A stretch of DNA of 64,000 nucleotides from Primulina eburnea (taxonomy: Eukaryota; Streptophyta; Magnoliopsida; Lamiales; Gesneriaceae): positions 8,204,601 to 8,268,600 of the forward strand of contig NC_133116.1 in the NCBI RefSeq assembly GCF_022965805.1. The letters run 5' to 3'. How positions within the stretch are numbered: the stretch's first letter is position 1; each line of letters opens with the position of its first letter. Under the pieces are notes generated by a model that was given only the letters and a program-made list of their open reading frames with translations, was not told where the DNA came from and searched no databases. The position numbers and the translations under genes are program-made. Below are positions 47,474 to 57,553 of this stretch, piece after piece.

Positions 47474-47979
47474 TGTTGTAATTCTTCTGTTCTTGAATCC
47501 CAAACCTTAATCTGTTTCTGTTATTGGCTTCTCGAATGAATGCAAATCGAATTAAGAACTATATGCTTCGAATTAGCAGAGATAAGAAACGAAAAACAAT
47601 ACGCAAGATTTACGTGGTTCGATCGTAAAGATCTACATCCACGGTAGGTGATTCCACTATATCAATCAATCAGTATACAAGATGAATAACATGAATACAA
47701 TATCACCATTCACTCCACAGTCTTTCTCTCTTATGATTTACAAAGAAAAACTCTCGTGCCTTATAGTGAATGTGATATCCCTTCTATGTTTTCTGTGAGA
47801 ATGAAACTATCCTCTCCCTTGCTTGAGTCCATCCCTTTTATATCTCCTTCTTCCAGAGAGTATTCTGGTGAGAGCCAAGAACAAGCCTTCAACGTCTTTC
47901 CTCATCCAACTACTGGTAGTTGTTTATAACCGATTTCTCAACCGTTTTTAGGAATGACTTGATTGCTGATATATTTACA
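47474..47979 (-). repeat. RLC-4 5' LTR
   Basis: 506 bp, one difference from 42920-43425. Confidence 0.95.
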
Positions 47980-48465
47980 CTTACCATGGTCAGTCCTTAT
48001 CTTTCTCACCTTCAATTTATGAATGTTTGTAATCCTTGTGACTAATTTTTTAAAGACATTGAAAGTGTCTGATTTCCCCCTAATAAAACTTATCCATGAA
48101 AACTGTGAGAAATCATCAACACAAACAAATGAATACTTCTTACATCCAAAACTTTTCACTTCCACGGGACCCATAAGATTCATGTGTAGCAATTCGAGGC
48201 AACGTGTTGTCCCAAAGTGGGGCAACATGTGATGAGACACGCGAGTTTTCTTACCCTTTTGACAGTCTCCACAAAGATATGGTGTACTAAATGATAGGTT
48301 AGGCATACCTCGTACAGCATCGTACTTACTCAAATTCTTCAGGGTTTTGAAACTAGCATGTCCAAGTTTTTGATGCCATAGGTCGAGTTCACTAACTTCT
48401 GCATGTTTGCATGAAAGTTCTTCACCTATTTGGTAAAAATTGTCCGAAGACCTTGTACCTGTCAT
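47980..48465 (-). pseudogene. RLC-3 pol, N-terminal integrase part
   Basis: The minus-strand frame opens near 48465 with DLWHQKLGHASFKTLKNL (pre-integrase HH), CGDCQKGK (CC), LLHMNLMGP (first catalytic-region motif; Asn where Asp is usual), CVDDFSQFSW and IRTDHGK, then meets the RLC-4 insertion at 47980. The replacement of Asp by Asn in the first motif adds to the signs of decay. Confidence 0.85.
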
Positions 48466-48471
48466 AATGCA

Positions 48472-49650
48472 CTAGTTAGTTTCATCAAAAACTTCACAAG
48501 TATGTTTATCAAACTTGACATGCAAATTATCATCACACAATTGGCTTATGCTTATCAAATTTGAATTTAATCCTTCAACATGAAGCATATTGTAGAGCTT
48601 TGGTAGTCCTTCAACATTCAAAGTACCCTTTCCAACAATTTTTCCTTTAGCTCCCCCTCCATATGTCACTCTACCACATTTTTGCTCAACATAATCGGTG
48701 AGATATTCTCGTAATCCCGTCATGTGGCTTGAGCTTCCACTATCAAAGTACAAATGACCTGCAGTATTAGTTTTCAACGAAGTATAGACAACTTTACAGT
48801 GAGTTTTTACCTTTGGTACCCAAATTGTTCTTACTGTAGATCGATGGTGGGAGGTGTTGCGGAAAGTGTTGGACAACATTTGGGGCAACATCTGGCTCGA
48901 CTTTTGATTCATGCGATCATCCCTGAGTTTAAAACAGTAGGGCCTGATATGACCAGGCTTAAAGCAGTAATGACATACATACCTTCGTTTTCTTCTCTTA
49001 GGGACATGTGTAGTATGTTGTCTTTTTGATGGAGAGATTTTCATTGAAGGCATAGGCTGTGATGGTGTGAGTGTTTCAGTCTTTCCCTTCACAAAAACAG
49101 TGGATTTTGAAGATTCATTAGTTTCATGTACACTGTCTTTGAAGCCTAAGCCTTTTTTGTCATCTCTTCCCATCAAAAGTATGGAATCAAGCTTGGATGT
49201 GCTTGAATTGAACTTGGACAAGGTTTCAGTTGCCTTTTGAAGTTCTTCTTTGGTCTTACCAAGTTCAAAATCCTTTTTGCTCAAAATTACCTCAAGTTTG
49301 GCAACTACGGCTTTTAGATCAGTGTTCTCCTTCACAAGACTTGAGTTCAACTTGTTTCTTTTGGTCCAATCTTCAAATAACTCTTCATAAAGCGTTTGTA
49401 CACCCTCAAGAGTGAGTTCTTCATAATCAGCCTCTGATCCATCATCTCCACTCAAATTTCCAGAAGTTGTGGAGTTCAAACATACTGAATTTTTGCAGAT
49501 GTTGCGGCCAGGAGTGGCAACACCTAGGGCAACACCTGAAGGATTTACTTGCAACCAGCGTTTTTCTTCATTCCTTGGTCGAAACTGTTGTTGGACAGGA
49601 GGTTTAGGAGCTGGTGGTCGAAGTGCTCCGTTTGCAAGTGATGTGTCCAT
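48472..49650 (-). CDS. RLC-3 gag and protease part (open, 392 codons)
   Basis: An open minus-strand frame starting MDTSLANGALRPPAPKPP. It holds a long helical region (KRNKLNSSLVKENTDLKAVV), a CCHC-like knuckle (CHYCFKPGHIRPYC, about residue 225-238), and a retropepsin-type segment with FDSGSSSHMTG and KGKIVGKGTLNVEG near the end. The frame stops at 48472, directly before the integrase fragment, so a stop separates it from pol. Two copies of the DNA palindrome lie inside it (about 48853-48892 and 49497-49537) and are read in different frames (PQMLSNTFRN and GVALGVATPG). A true gag start upstream cannot be excluded: the frame begins only about 60 nt after the primer site and looks short for a Sirevirus gag. 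Confidence 0.75.
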   Translation of the reverse strand: MDTSLANGALRPPAPKPPVQQQFRPRNEEKRWLQVNPSGVALGVATPGRNICKNSVCLNSTTSGNLSGDDGSEADYEELTLEGVQTLYEELFEDWTKRNKLNSSLVKENTDLKAVVAKLEVILSKKDFELGKTKEELQKATETLSKFNSSTSKLDSILLMGRDDKKGLGFKDSVHETNESSKSTVFVKGKTETLTPSQPMPSMKISPSKRQHTTHVPKRRKRRYVCHYCFKPGHIRPYCFKLRDDRMNQKSSQMLPQMLSNTFRNTSHHRSTVRTIWVPKVKTHCKVVYTSLKTNTAGHLYFDSGSSSHMTGLREYLTDYVEQKCGRVTYGGGAKGKIVGKGTLNVEGLPKLYNMLHVEGLNSNLISISQLCDDNLHVKFDKHTCEVFDETN

Positions 49651-49708
49651 TAAATATTTATGTCAAAACAAGACAAAAACCAGAATCAGCACTTAGTATA
49701 TCAAGAGT

Positions 49709-49723
49709 TGGCTCTGATACCAC
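49709..49723 (-). other. RLC-3 primer-binding site (tRNA-iMet type)
   Basis: Minus strand reads GTGGTATCAGAGCCAAC next to the 5' LTR (49725). Confidence 0.88.
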
Positions 49724-49724
49724 T

Positions 49725-50808
49725 TGTAAGGATTATTTTGTCCGACAGATATTAATAAATAATGAGAATATCAGAATATGATGTAAAAAAGAGAATTTGT
49801 GTTTTGTCAGAATTAAATGTTGTGCCAGATGTTACAACATCTCGGACAACATCTACATGCAGCGGAAAATTAACTTTTATAACACAAATTGACTTGAAAC
49901 AAATAGATGGAAACTATTAAATATGCACAAGTATAAATACTTGTGCGGTGCCTTATGGCAAAAATTAATCACTAGAAAAATCAATTGTTTACAAAAAATC
50001 TAACACTAGTGATTATGACAAAAATCAATTTCCTCAACAAGTTGAGGAAATAAAGCTTTCTAAAACAACCAACAATATTAAAACATGAATAAGAAAGCAA
50101 AAACGAGATCCCTAAAAACACGAGCAGCTAAACACGATCTTCAGCCAACATCGTTACGGATGTTGTCTGTAGATGTTGGCAACATTCAGGGCAACACGTA
50201 AACCAGCACAGCAACGTCTCTTGAATAAAGTTTTCTCTGAAATTCTGAACGTGCACATGTGAGTGAATATTTGACCGAGAGAAAAGACCACCACGAAGAA
50301 CTCCCACGAAAATCTTCTCACGTGAAAACTCTTCACGAAAACTTTCCACGAAAAACTCCTCCACTAAAACTCTATGAATTTCTCTTAGTCTCTCTCTCTA
50401 CAATCTTCTCTCTATTCACCCACTGTCACATCACGTTGATCACCTCTTCTATATAGCTTTCATCTCTCCTAAAATTTATCTTCCATAAAGAAATCTATAA
50501 GATATGGTAAACAAGACAAATCAATAATACCATATAATGTAAATCAATATCATAAATATTATATCTTGAAGATATTTATCACAAAGATAATATCTAGAAA
50601 TGTAAAACCCAATATTGCACATAATATTATCAATAGGAAAATAAATTCAAGGAAGATATTATATCACAGTAAAATCTTAACTATCTAGAAAGGCAAAACC
50701 ATAATTAAATATTATACTCAATCAAATCCACAAGGAAATATAATATTAAGGAAATCATTTAAGATAAGAAATTGTATCAATTAAATAAGGAAAATATAGT
50801 TCCCTTCA
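49725..50808 (-). repeat. RLC-3 5' LTR
   Basis: 1084 bp direct repeat of 39173-40270, ending TTCCCTTCA on the plus strand. Contains palindrome copies at about 49816-49853 and 50159-50198. Confidence 0.92.
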
Positions 50809-50813
50809 AAACG

Positions 50814-51205
50814 AATTTTCGATTCGAGTCCTAAAAAACAAATTATATATGTCAATAAAAAAATTAAATTAACAAATTTTCACATATCTTAATGATGAAA
50901 ATTGGATTATCACGTTACTCTACATTCTTGCACAACTAATCTGTAACCGCTGGCGGCGGTTATATATATATATACACTATGTATATGCATAGTGTGTGAA
51001 CAATTTTTTTTATCATTTTCGATGAACTAAAGTGAAATTTGACAAATTAAGAAAGGACTTGATATTTGAATTGTTGAAAAAAAACAGTGGGTTAAAATTA
51101 AAAAAAAAACAAAAATATAATATTAGTATCACATAAAGATAAAATAAAAAAAAATTGATGTCATCTTTGAATAGTTATTATCATGTATTCACACTTAATA
51201 ATCGC
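50814..51205. other. flank of HHO copy 2, no gene seen
   Basis: AT-rich. 50809-50880 continues the sequence interrupted by RLC-3 (AAACGAATTTTCGATTCGAG), loosely similar to 30955-31000. A small palindrome ACACTATGTATATGCATAGT (about 50973-50996) and AACCGCTGGCGGCGGTT (about 50944) are present without recognised role. Confidence 0.6.
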
Positions 51206-51405
51206 GTACCAAGATTATTCCTTTTCGTGATTCCACTCAAGATCCCTTTATTCCAGTCTCCTCATTCGGATCTCTGACGGAAAAAGGGAAAAAGAAACAA
51301 GAAGTACTCTTCTTCCCCCACATAATCTCTCCTTGGCTTGGCTAAAATCCTAACCGATTTCTTGTAAAACAGATAGGAAGAATGTTAATGAGAAGAATGT
51401 AAGAA
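51206..51405 (+). pseudogene. truncated second copy of the HHO gene (5' UTR joined to exon 2 piece)
   Basis: 51206-51367 matches the HHO leader 31021-31182 (shared GTACCAAGATTATTCCTTTT, CATTCGGATCTCTGAC, GATTTCTTGTAA). 51365-51399 then matches exon 2 at 31703-31737 (GGAAGAATG, TAATGAGAAGAAT). The roughly 520 bp in between, with the ATG, exon 1, intron 1 and the start of exon 2, are missing. The copy is cut off shortly before the LTR of RLC-5 at 51427. It cannot encode a protein. With 37955-38619 it represents the remains of a duplicated HHO locus. Confidence 0.85.
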
Positions 51406-51426
51406 ATATTTGATAAATGTTAACAA

Positions 51427-51701
51427 TGTTGTGAAAAAGTAAAAATTTATGGTAAAAAGTAAAAATTTCAAACTCTCAAAATTTACCAAACTACACACTT
51501 TATAATATTTTTCTCTCTACTCAATTGTGATTTTCTTCACAAATGAGAGATCTATTTATAGAGTTTCATTACACATAATCCAAAAATAAAATACATCATT
51601 ACCTACATCATCACACACAAATTTCTAACTTTACAACTCTTATTTTCAACATTCAAATATTCAACTATTACTTTTCCATATTAAAATATATTATTTTAAC
51701 A
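51427..51701 (-). repeat. RLC-5 3' LTR
   Basis: 275 bp. On the plus strand it starts TGTTGTGAAAAAGTAAAAAT and ends ATTATTTTAACA, followed by CTCCCCCTTGTGATG, the complement of the polypurine tract. Similar to 29244-29520 reversed. Confidence 0.9.
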
Positions 51702-51865
51702 CTCCCCCTTGTGATGATGATCATGATACGATGATGTCTTCATTACGTGTTTTGTACTGCCTCGTTAAAAACCTTACTAGGAAAAACCCATTGGGATAAA
51801 AACCATAGTAAGGGAAAAAGAGTGCAGTCACGTGAACTCCCCCTCATGTTGACACGAACAACTCT

Positions 51866-53001
51866 TCACAAATTTCGTAGATTGCGCATCCCAATATTAT
51901 ATATGTGCTTTCTGAATATTGACGTAGGTAGTGCCTTTGTGAAGAGATCTGATGAGTTTTCACTTGATTGAATGTGACGAACATCAATACATTTATTCTT
52001 CTCAAGCTCCTTGGTGAATGCGAAGAACTTAGGAGGATTATGTTTAGTTCTGTCGCTTTTTATGTATCCTTCTTTCATTTGAGCAACACATGCAGCATTA
52101 TCTTCATATAGTATCACAGGCTTCTCATCAAATGATAATCCGCATGAAATTTGGATATGTTGGGTCATTGATTTTAACCACACACATTCACGACTTGCTT
52201 CATGTAGTGCAATAATCTCGGCATGATTTGATGAAGTTGTTACGAGCGTTTGTTTCTGTGAACGCCAAGATATTGCAGTGCCTCCACGAGTAAATACATA
52301 TCCAGTTTGGGAACGTGCCTTGTGTGGACCAGATAAGTATCCAGCATCGGCATAACCAATTATACTTGGATTAGCATCTTTTGAATACAAAAGTCGCAAG
52401 TCTGTCGTTCCTCGTAGATAACGGAATATATGTTTAATTCCGTTCCAGTGTCTCTTTGTTGGATATGAGCTAAATCTTGCCAACAGATTCACGGCAAAAG
52501 ATATATCAGGCCTTGTACAATTTGTAAGGTACATAAGGGCACCGATGACACTTAGATATGGTACTTCTGGACCAAGAATATCTTCATCATCTTCACATGG
52601 ACGGAATGGATCCTTTTCTATGTTTAATGATCTAACAACCATTGGAGTACTTAAAGGATTTGCTTTATCCATATTAAAACGTTTAAGAATCTTTTATGTA
52701 TAATTTGTCTGGTGAACAAACATTCCACATTTTTTGTTCAATTTGTAAACCCAGACAATACTTGGTTTTTCCAAGATCCTTCGTTTCAAATTCTTCCTTC
52801 AAGTACGATACAACTTCTTGAATTTCCTTATTCGTTCCAATGATGTTTAAATCATCAACATATACAGCAATAATTACGCATCCGGATGTTGTTTTCTTAA
52901 TGAAAACACAAGGGCATATTGAATTATTTAGATATCCCTTTTTCATCAAGTGATCACTTAGTCGATTATACCACATTCGACCTGATTGCTTTAACCCATA
53001 T
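51866..53001 (-). pseudogene. RLC-5 pol, C-terminal RT and RNase H
   Basis: On the far side of RLG-3 the RT resumes at YGLKQSGRMWYNRL, with IIAVYVDDLNIIGTN. A 2-bp loss near 52730 (relative to RLC-2) shifts the frame to a premature stop near 52683. The frame from 52672 to 51866 then carries the remainder of RT and RNase H (YADAGYLSGPHKARSQTGY, TSSNHAEIIALHEASRE, DRTKHNPPKFFAFTKE). Confidence 0.9.
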
Positions 53002-56000
53002 TGTAACGCACCGAAAATTTAAAGTTCACGTAAACCTCATGCGCGCAATTATTTGCTTTTGTATTTTAATTAATTGATGGGATTGCGTTAATTAATTATG
53101 ATGTGCATAATTGCATGTTTAAAATTATATTTTCTACATGATTGCATTAAAATGTATTTTTTTAAAGGATATTCAAGTTGCGATCGAGGAACGGGGACGA
53201 GGGCAGAAAATTGTAAAATGATTTTATTAAATATTTGTTTTTAATTATTTAAAGGGCGGTCGATGCTTTTTAATAATTTTTGAAAATATAGGATTTTGAG
53301 GTGATTTTATACGTCGGGACGTATATTTTATCGGTATTGGATTTTTAAATAAAATTCGAGCTTTCGGGCATCCCGGCTAATAAATTCACATTTTTATTTA
53401 AAAGAAAACTTTGTTTTTATTTTATTTAAAATCTAGTTAATTTAAATGGGCTTTAATTTATGGCTTAATAGGCCTAAGCCTATTTAGATAATTAATTTAG
53501 TATATAATATACAAAAAAAACTCATAAACCTATTCTAGTTTAAAAATATCAATCGGCCACCTTGTTTGTCTTTTTAAAAAACTCTCCCACTCTCTCAAGA
53601 CACACACCCACACACGGCACTTCAATTATTTCTGGAAAGGGAAAGCAGCAGCCGTGAGGGGAGGTTTTCTCGTGAAGTGCAAAGCCCCGTCGTTCATCCG
53701 TTCTTCGTCGTCGTCGATTATCCGAGCGTTAATAACGCAAAGGCACCCTCTAATCTCCTTTTCTCATCCATTATATCATATAATCCTTTTAAATACTAGA
53801 TGCATGAAAATTGATTAAAAGTTTTATAAGTTTTCGGTTTTATGCATTGTGGAGGTTGAACCCATGATTTTGAATCTCATAACTTGTTTCATACATGAAA
53901 GGGGCTGCCATGATGTTAGGCTATGATCTAGAGTTGTTTTTACATGAGTCTAAGGGGTTATAGAACTACACAACACGCCACAAACAATCCTAGAGACAAG
54001 TCGGGACCATATCGGAACGTATTGATCTTGGGGTTCGGTTTTAGGGAACATCGATGCATAGGCTGGCTTGGGTCACTGCTGGGTTTCGGTTAGGGGCTGG
54101 GAAGGAGTCCTAGCCATGCTAGGACTCGAGATCTAGGGCTGGGGAGGAGTCCTAGAAGGCTAGGACTCCACCCGAGAAATAAGGAACTCACGCGCAGGGT
54201 TCAGGGTGATCGGCCGAGAATTTCAGGGGGGTGGCTCGTTAAGGGGCTGGCTAGGTGGTCTGGGTGACGGCTTGGGATAGTCCAGAGAGGGGTAGCAAGG
54301 TTAAGGGCTCGGGGTATCTCGAGCCAGAACCATGCGAGGAAACACACGCACGCACACAGGGAGGGGAAAGCATACAGCTGTGCTCGCGTGAGGTTGCTGT
54401 CATGGGCAGTGCTTCGGGCGCGAGTTCAAGGACTGGGGCTGGCCTGGGCTGGGTCGGGGTGTGGTCCAGGGAGGGTTAGGTTCGTAAGGGGGCGAGTGGT
54501 TCACAGCTAGTTGAGTCCTAGTCCAATTAGGAGTTCTAGAGGTGCTAGGAAGACACACTCAAAACATGCAGATTTTGGGCCAAGTTCTAGGAGGTTTTTG
54601 AGCAGGCCAGGGCCGGGTTTTTGGGCTGGGCTTGTACAGTAAGGTGCCTAGGTAGGTTAGCTAGGTTTTGGCTCGAAGTGGCTCGGGCGTGGCTCGAGTA
54701 AATCGAGAGATGGCTCGGCGGGTTCACTAGGGTGTCAATATTACGAAAATTAAAGATCAAAAAAATGATCCAAGGGTCCACGGGGGCGGCTCACGACTTG
54801 GAAGGGTAGAATAAATCATAAAAAGGTTATGTTTAAAATTTGGGGTCAAAATAACGAGTTTTAGATTTATTCGGAATTTAATCGCCGCACGAAACGCTAA
54901 TTAACGAGTTAATTGAAAAGTCTAGTTTTATGCTTCATAAAATCATGAAAAATTAGATTTAAGCTTAATTAATTATTATAAGTCTAAGTTTTTAATTTGG
55001 GAATTTTATATGAAAGTTTGGTTTAATTCGGGATTAAAACGCATTAATACGTCACATTTAAAGATAAATTTAAAAGTCATCGAATTAAGCTAAATAAAAA
55101 TATGAGAAAATTCTTGTAGGCTTAAATAATTATTTGGGACATGTTAGAGTCGTGAAATCAAGAAAAAGTCGAAAACGTAAAATGTCGAGTCCAGGGGTAA
55201 AACGGTCTTTTTACACCGGGAAATTAGTAAAGGTCATGGCAGTGCCCGAAATGCTGTTTTTATTGAAATATGATTATTTTGAAATGTTTATGAATGGTTC
55301 ATGATTAATTGATGGTTTTTTTAAATGTCTAAAGGATTTTTATGAATTAAGAAGACATTTAAAAGACATGTTGCATGCTTGGTTTCAAAATGAAAAATGT
55401 TATGTTATGCATGATTTTTATAAAGTGATGTGAATGAAAAATGTTGAATGATGTGAATGGATTGTGACTAACACGATGATATGTTGGAGATATCGTGAGG
55501 GTTATGGTCCCAGTGGGAGCCCGACGATCGTATTTCCTCGGACACGGACATGTATATGTATATGATGATATGATATTACGTAAGGCCAGGGCCCAGTTGA
55601 CCGGTGAGAGTGTTGCTGGTGTCTCCCGCCGCCCTGTACTGTGGTTACATGTAGATGGGTCCATCGCCTAACACGTATATGAAAGTCACAATCAACGATC
55701 TGAATTCAACAAACACGAACATGAACATGAATACGAATATGAATATGGATACGAATATGGACATGAATATGAATATGTTTAAGTGATATGTTTATGCCTT
55801 TTGAAAATGTTTTTATGCATCATGAAAATGTTTACGAAAACGTTTATGTTTAAAGTTTATGCATCTTCATGAAAACGATATTTTAAGTACAAGTACTTTT
55901 CACCGTTATATGTTAACTGTATTATGTATTACTCGTTATAAAGATTATGGTGTGTTGAGTCTTTAGACTCACTAAGTGTGATGGATGTAGGTGGTTCTGA

Positions 56001-56386
56001 GGGAGGACTTGACGGGTGATACTACTGGACTGAAGGTGCACACAACCCGAGGACCAGCGCTTCTACTTTTCCGCATTTACGATTATGACTTATGAATTAT
56101 GTTAAAGATTTTTAAGATTATTTACTTAAGCTTTTTGAGAGATTTTTGAGAGGTTTAGTATGGGCTTTACTTTTCAAATTATTGCTTTTTAAGTTTGGTA
56201 AAACGTTTGACGATTTCTGGTTTGACTTTTCCCTTTCAATTTTCAAATACTAGTTGGATGATTTACTTTAAAATGGTGCAAGATTATTTTATTTGCATGT
56301 GCATGCAATGACCGAAAATGTGAGAGATTTTTTTTAAAAAAAAAAATTCTAGTACTTTTAAAGCAATAAGAGATGAGGACGTTTCA
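53002..56386 (+). repeat. RLG-3 5' LTR (3385 bp)
   Basis: TGTAACGCACC...GACGTTTCA. Contains two hairpins with identical stems (54104-54127, 54146-54169). Reading frames of 64-101 codons inside (for example 54255-54479, 55359-55664) recur in the other LTR and show no protein family, so I do not call them genes. Confidence 0.92.
54104..54169. repeat. pair of hairpins with GGAGTCCTAG stems
   Basis: 54104-54127 and 54146-54169 both have GGAGTCCTAG paired with CTAGGACTC(C) around a 4-5 nt loop (CCATG and AAGG). The same pair is in the second LTR at 58656-58679 and 58698-58721. Confidence 0.9.
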
Positions 56387-57553
56387 GTTGGTATCAGAGC
56401 AGTGGTTCCTGTATAGGGTTGTGCCACCATCAGCGCCAGGAAGATCAGTCGTCAAGCCTCAAACTTGTAAGTTTACATGCTTTATATGATTTTATGATGT
56501 TACCTGCATAAGTAAATGAATTATTTATTCACGTCACATGTTTAATAGCATTATGATGGTTTATGATTTATATGCATTAGAATTTGTATACCTGATATGA
56601 TATGAAAAATTATTTTTCAACGCATGTTGGTTTATTGTGATGGAATTGGACGATGTTGATTTTTGGGTTTTAGTATTGACGTTTTACTTTTGGGCTATAA
56701 GTTAATCATGAATATTATGAATGATTTATGGAACACGTAGATTTTCTAAGAAAATATTTATGATTTATGGTTACTAGTCGAATTAATTTTTGGGAATTAG
56801 ACGTAAGGAATAATGATTTGAGGATTTGTAACGACTTTGGGATATAGAAATGTATAAATCGGGATTTAAGTTTGATGAAAGTTGAGATTTGATTATGAAA
56901 ATTGATTTTGGGTTAATAAGTTTAAAATTTTTGAAATTTCGTTATGGGAAACTTGTAGAAAGAAAATTATAAATACCGAGAATTTATGGGTTAATCGTAG
57001 GATTTTTGAAATTAAGGATCAATTAAGATAATTTTGAGGAAATTAAGAATTTATTTTGCAATTATTAAGGAATTTGGGGACTAGTTTAGCAATAAGTGAG
57101 AATTTAATGGTTCTAAGGATAAGAATTTTTGAGGATTTAGACTTTTAAGATATTTGGAACCTTGGGATATCTTGGTTTTAGTATTATAAGAAATTTTAAT
57201 AAGGGATTTTTAAGGATGAATCGATATTAAGCTTGGAAATCTAAGCGTCAGCATATGCGTTTGGGATTTTAAGATTGAAATTTGATAAGTTATCGAACAA
57301 TTTGGGTATAAATTAAGGAAAGTAATATACGATAAGTATGGTCATCCATATTTTATATGGAAAATTTTAAGAAAAATCGAAATTCGAGGTTATAATGGTA
57401 ATAGCACTAAGTATTTGGGTCCTTTTAAGTTGCGATTTGAAAATAAGGATTTAAGAAGGAAAAGTTAATTGGGATTCTAGAACTGAATCTAAACTTTGGG
57501 TTATTAAGGATAAGCGAATTTCGTGGACGAAATTCAATTTAAGGGGGGGAGAT
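56387..57553 (+). other. RLG-3 interior, non-coding
   Basis: Starts with the primer site GTTGGTATCAGAGCAGTGG and ends with the purine tract 57541-57553. The roughly 1.1 kb between is AT-rich without a supported reading frame. Confidence 0.85.

Larger units (their letters stand above)
42915..47984 (-). mobile_element. RLC-4: very young Tork/Tnt1-like copia element
   Basis: The element proper is 42920-47979 on the minus strand (5060 bp), flanked by CTTAC (42915-42919 and 47980-47984). The LTRs of 506 bp (42920-43425, 47474-47979) differ at a single site that I can find (GGGAGG against GGTAGG near 43092). The tRNA-iMet-type primer site is next to the 5' LTR (about 47459-47471). It lies inside the RLC-3 integrase. 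Confidence 0.95.
39168..50813 (-). mobile_element. RLC-3: Sirevirus-like copia element split by RLC-4
   Basis: The element proper is 39173-50808 on the minus strand, flanked by AAACG (39168-39172 and 50809-50813). The LTRs are 1098 bp (39173-40270) and 1084 bp (49725-50808). The length difference is largely a 14-bp tandem repeat, and I count about 8 substitutions. A tRNA-iMet primer site lies at 49709-49723, and several polypurine-like tracts precede the 3' LTR. The gag-pol fragments (KSDTFNVFKKL in integrase, SSFEMS-like RT) and the roughly 1.1-kb LTRs suggest a Sirevirus. RLC-4 sits in the integrase region. Confidence 0.9.

Noticed and set aside
11834..49723. tRNA genes
   Set aside because: The tRNA-like matches are 12-18 nt primer-binding sites next to LTRs. 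I saw no cloverleaf.
50942..50996. Short palindromes as a separate MITE
   Set aside because: Arms are short and no terminal repeats or target duplication could be found.
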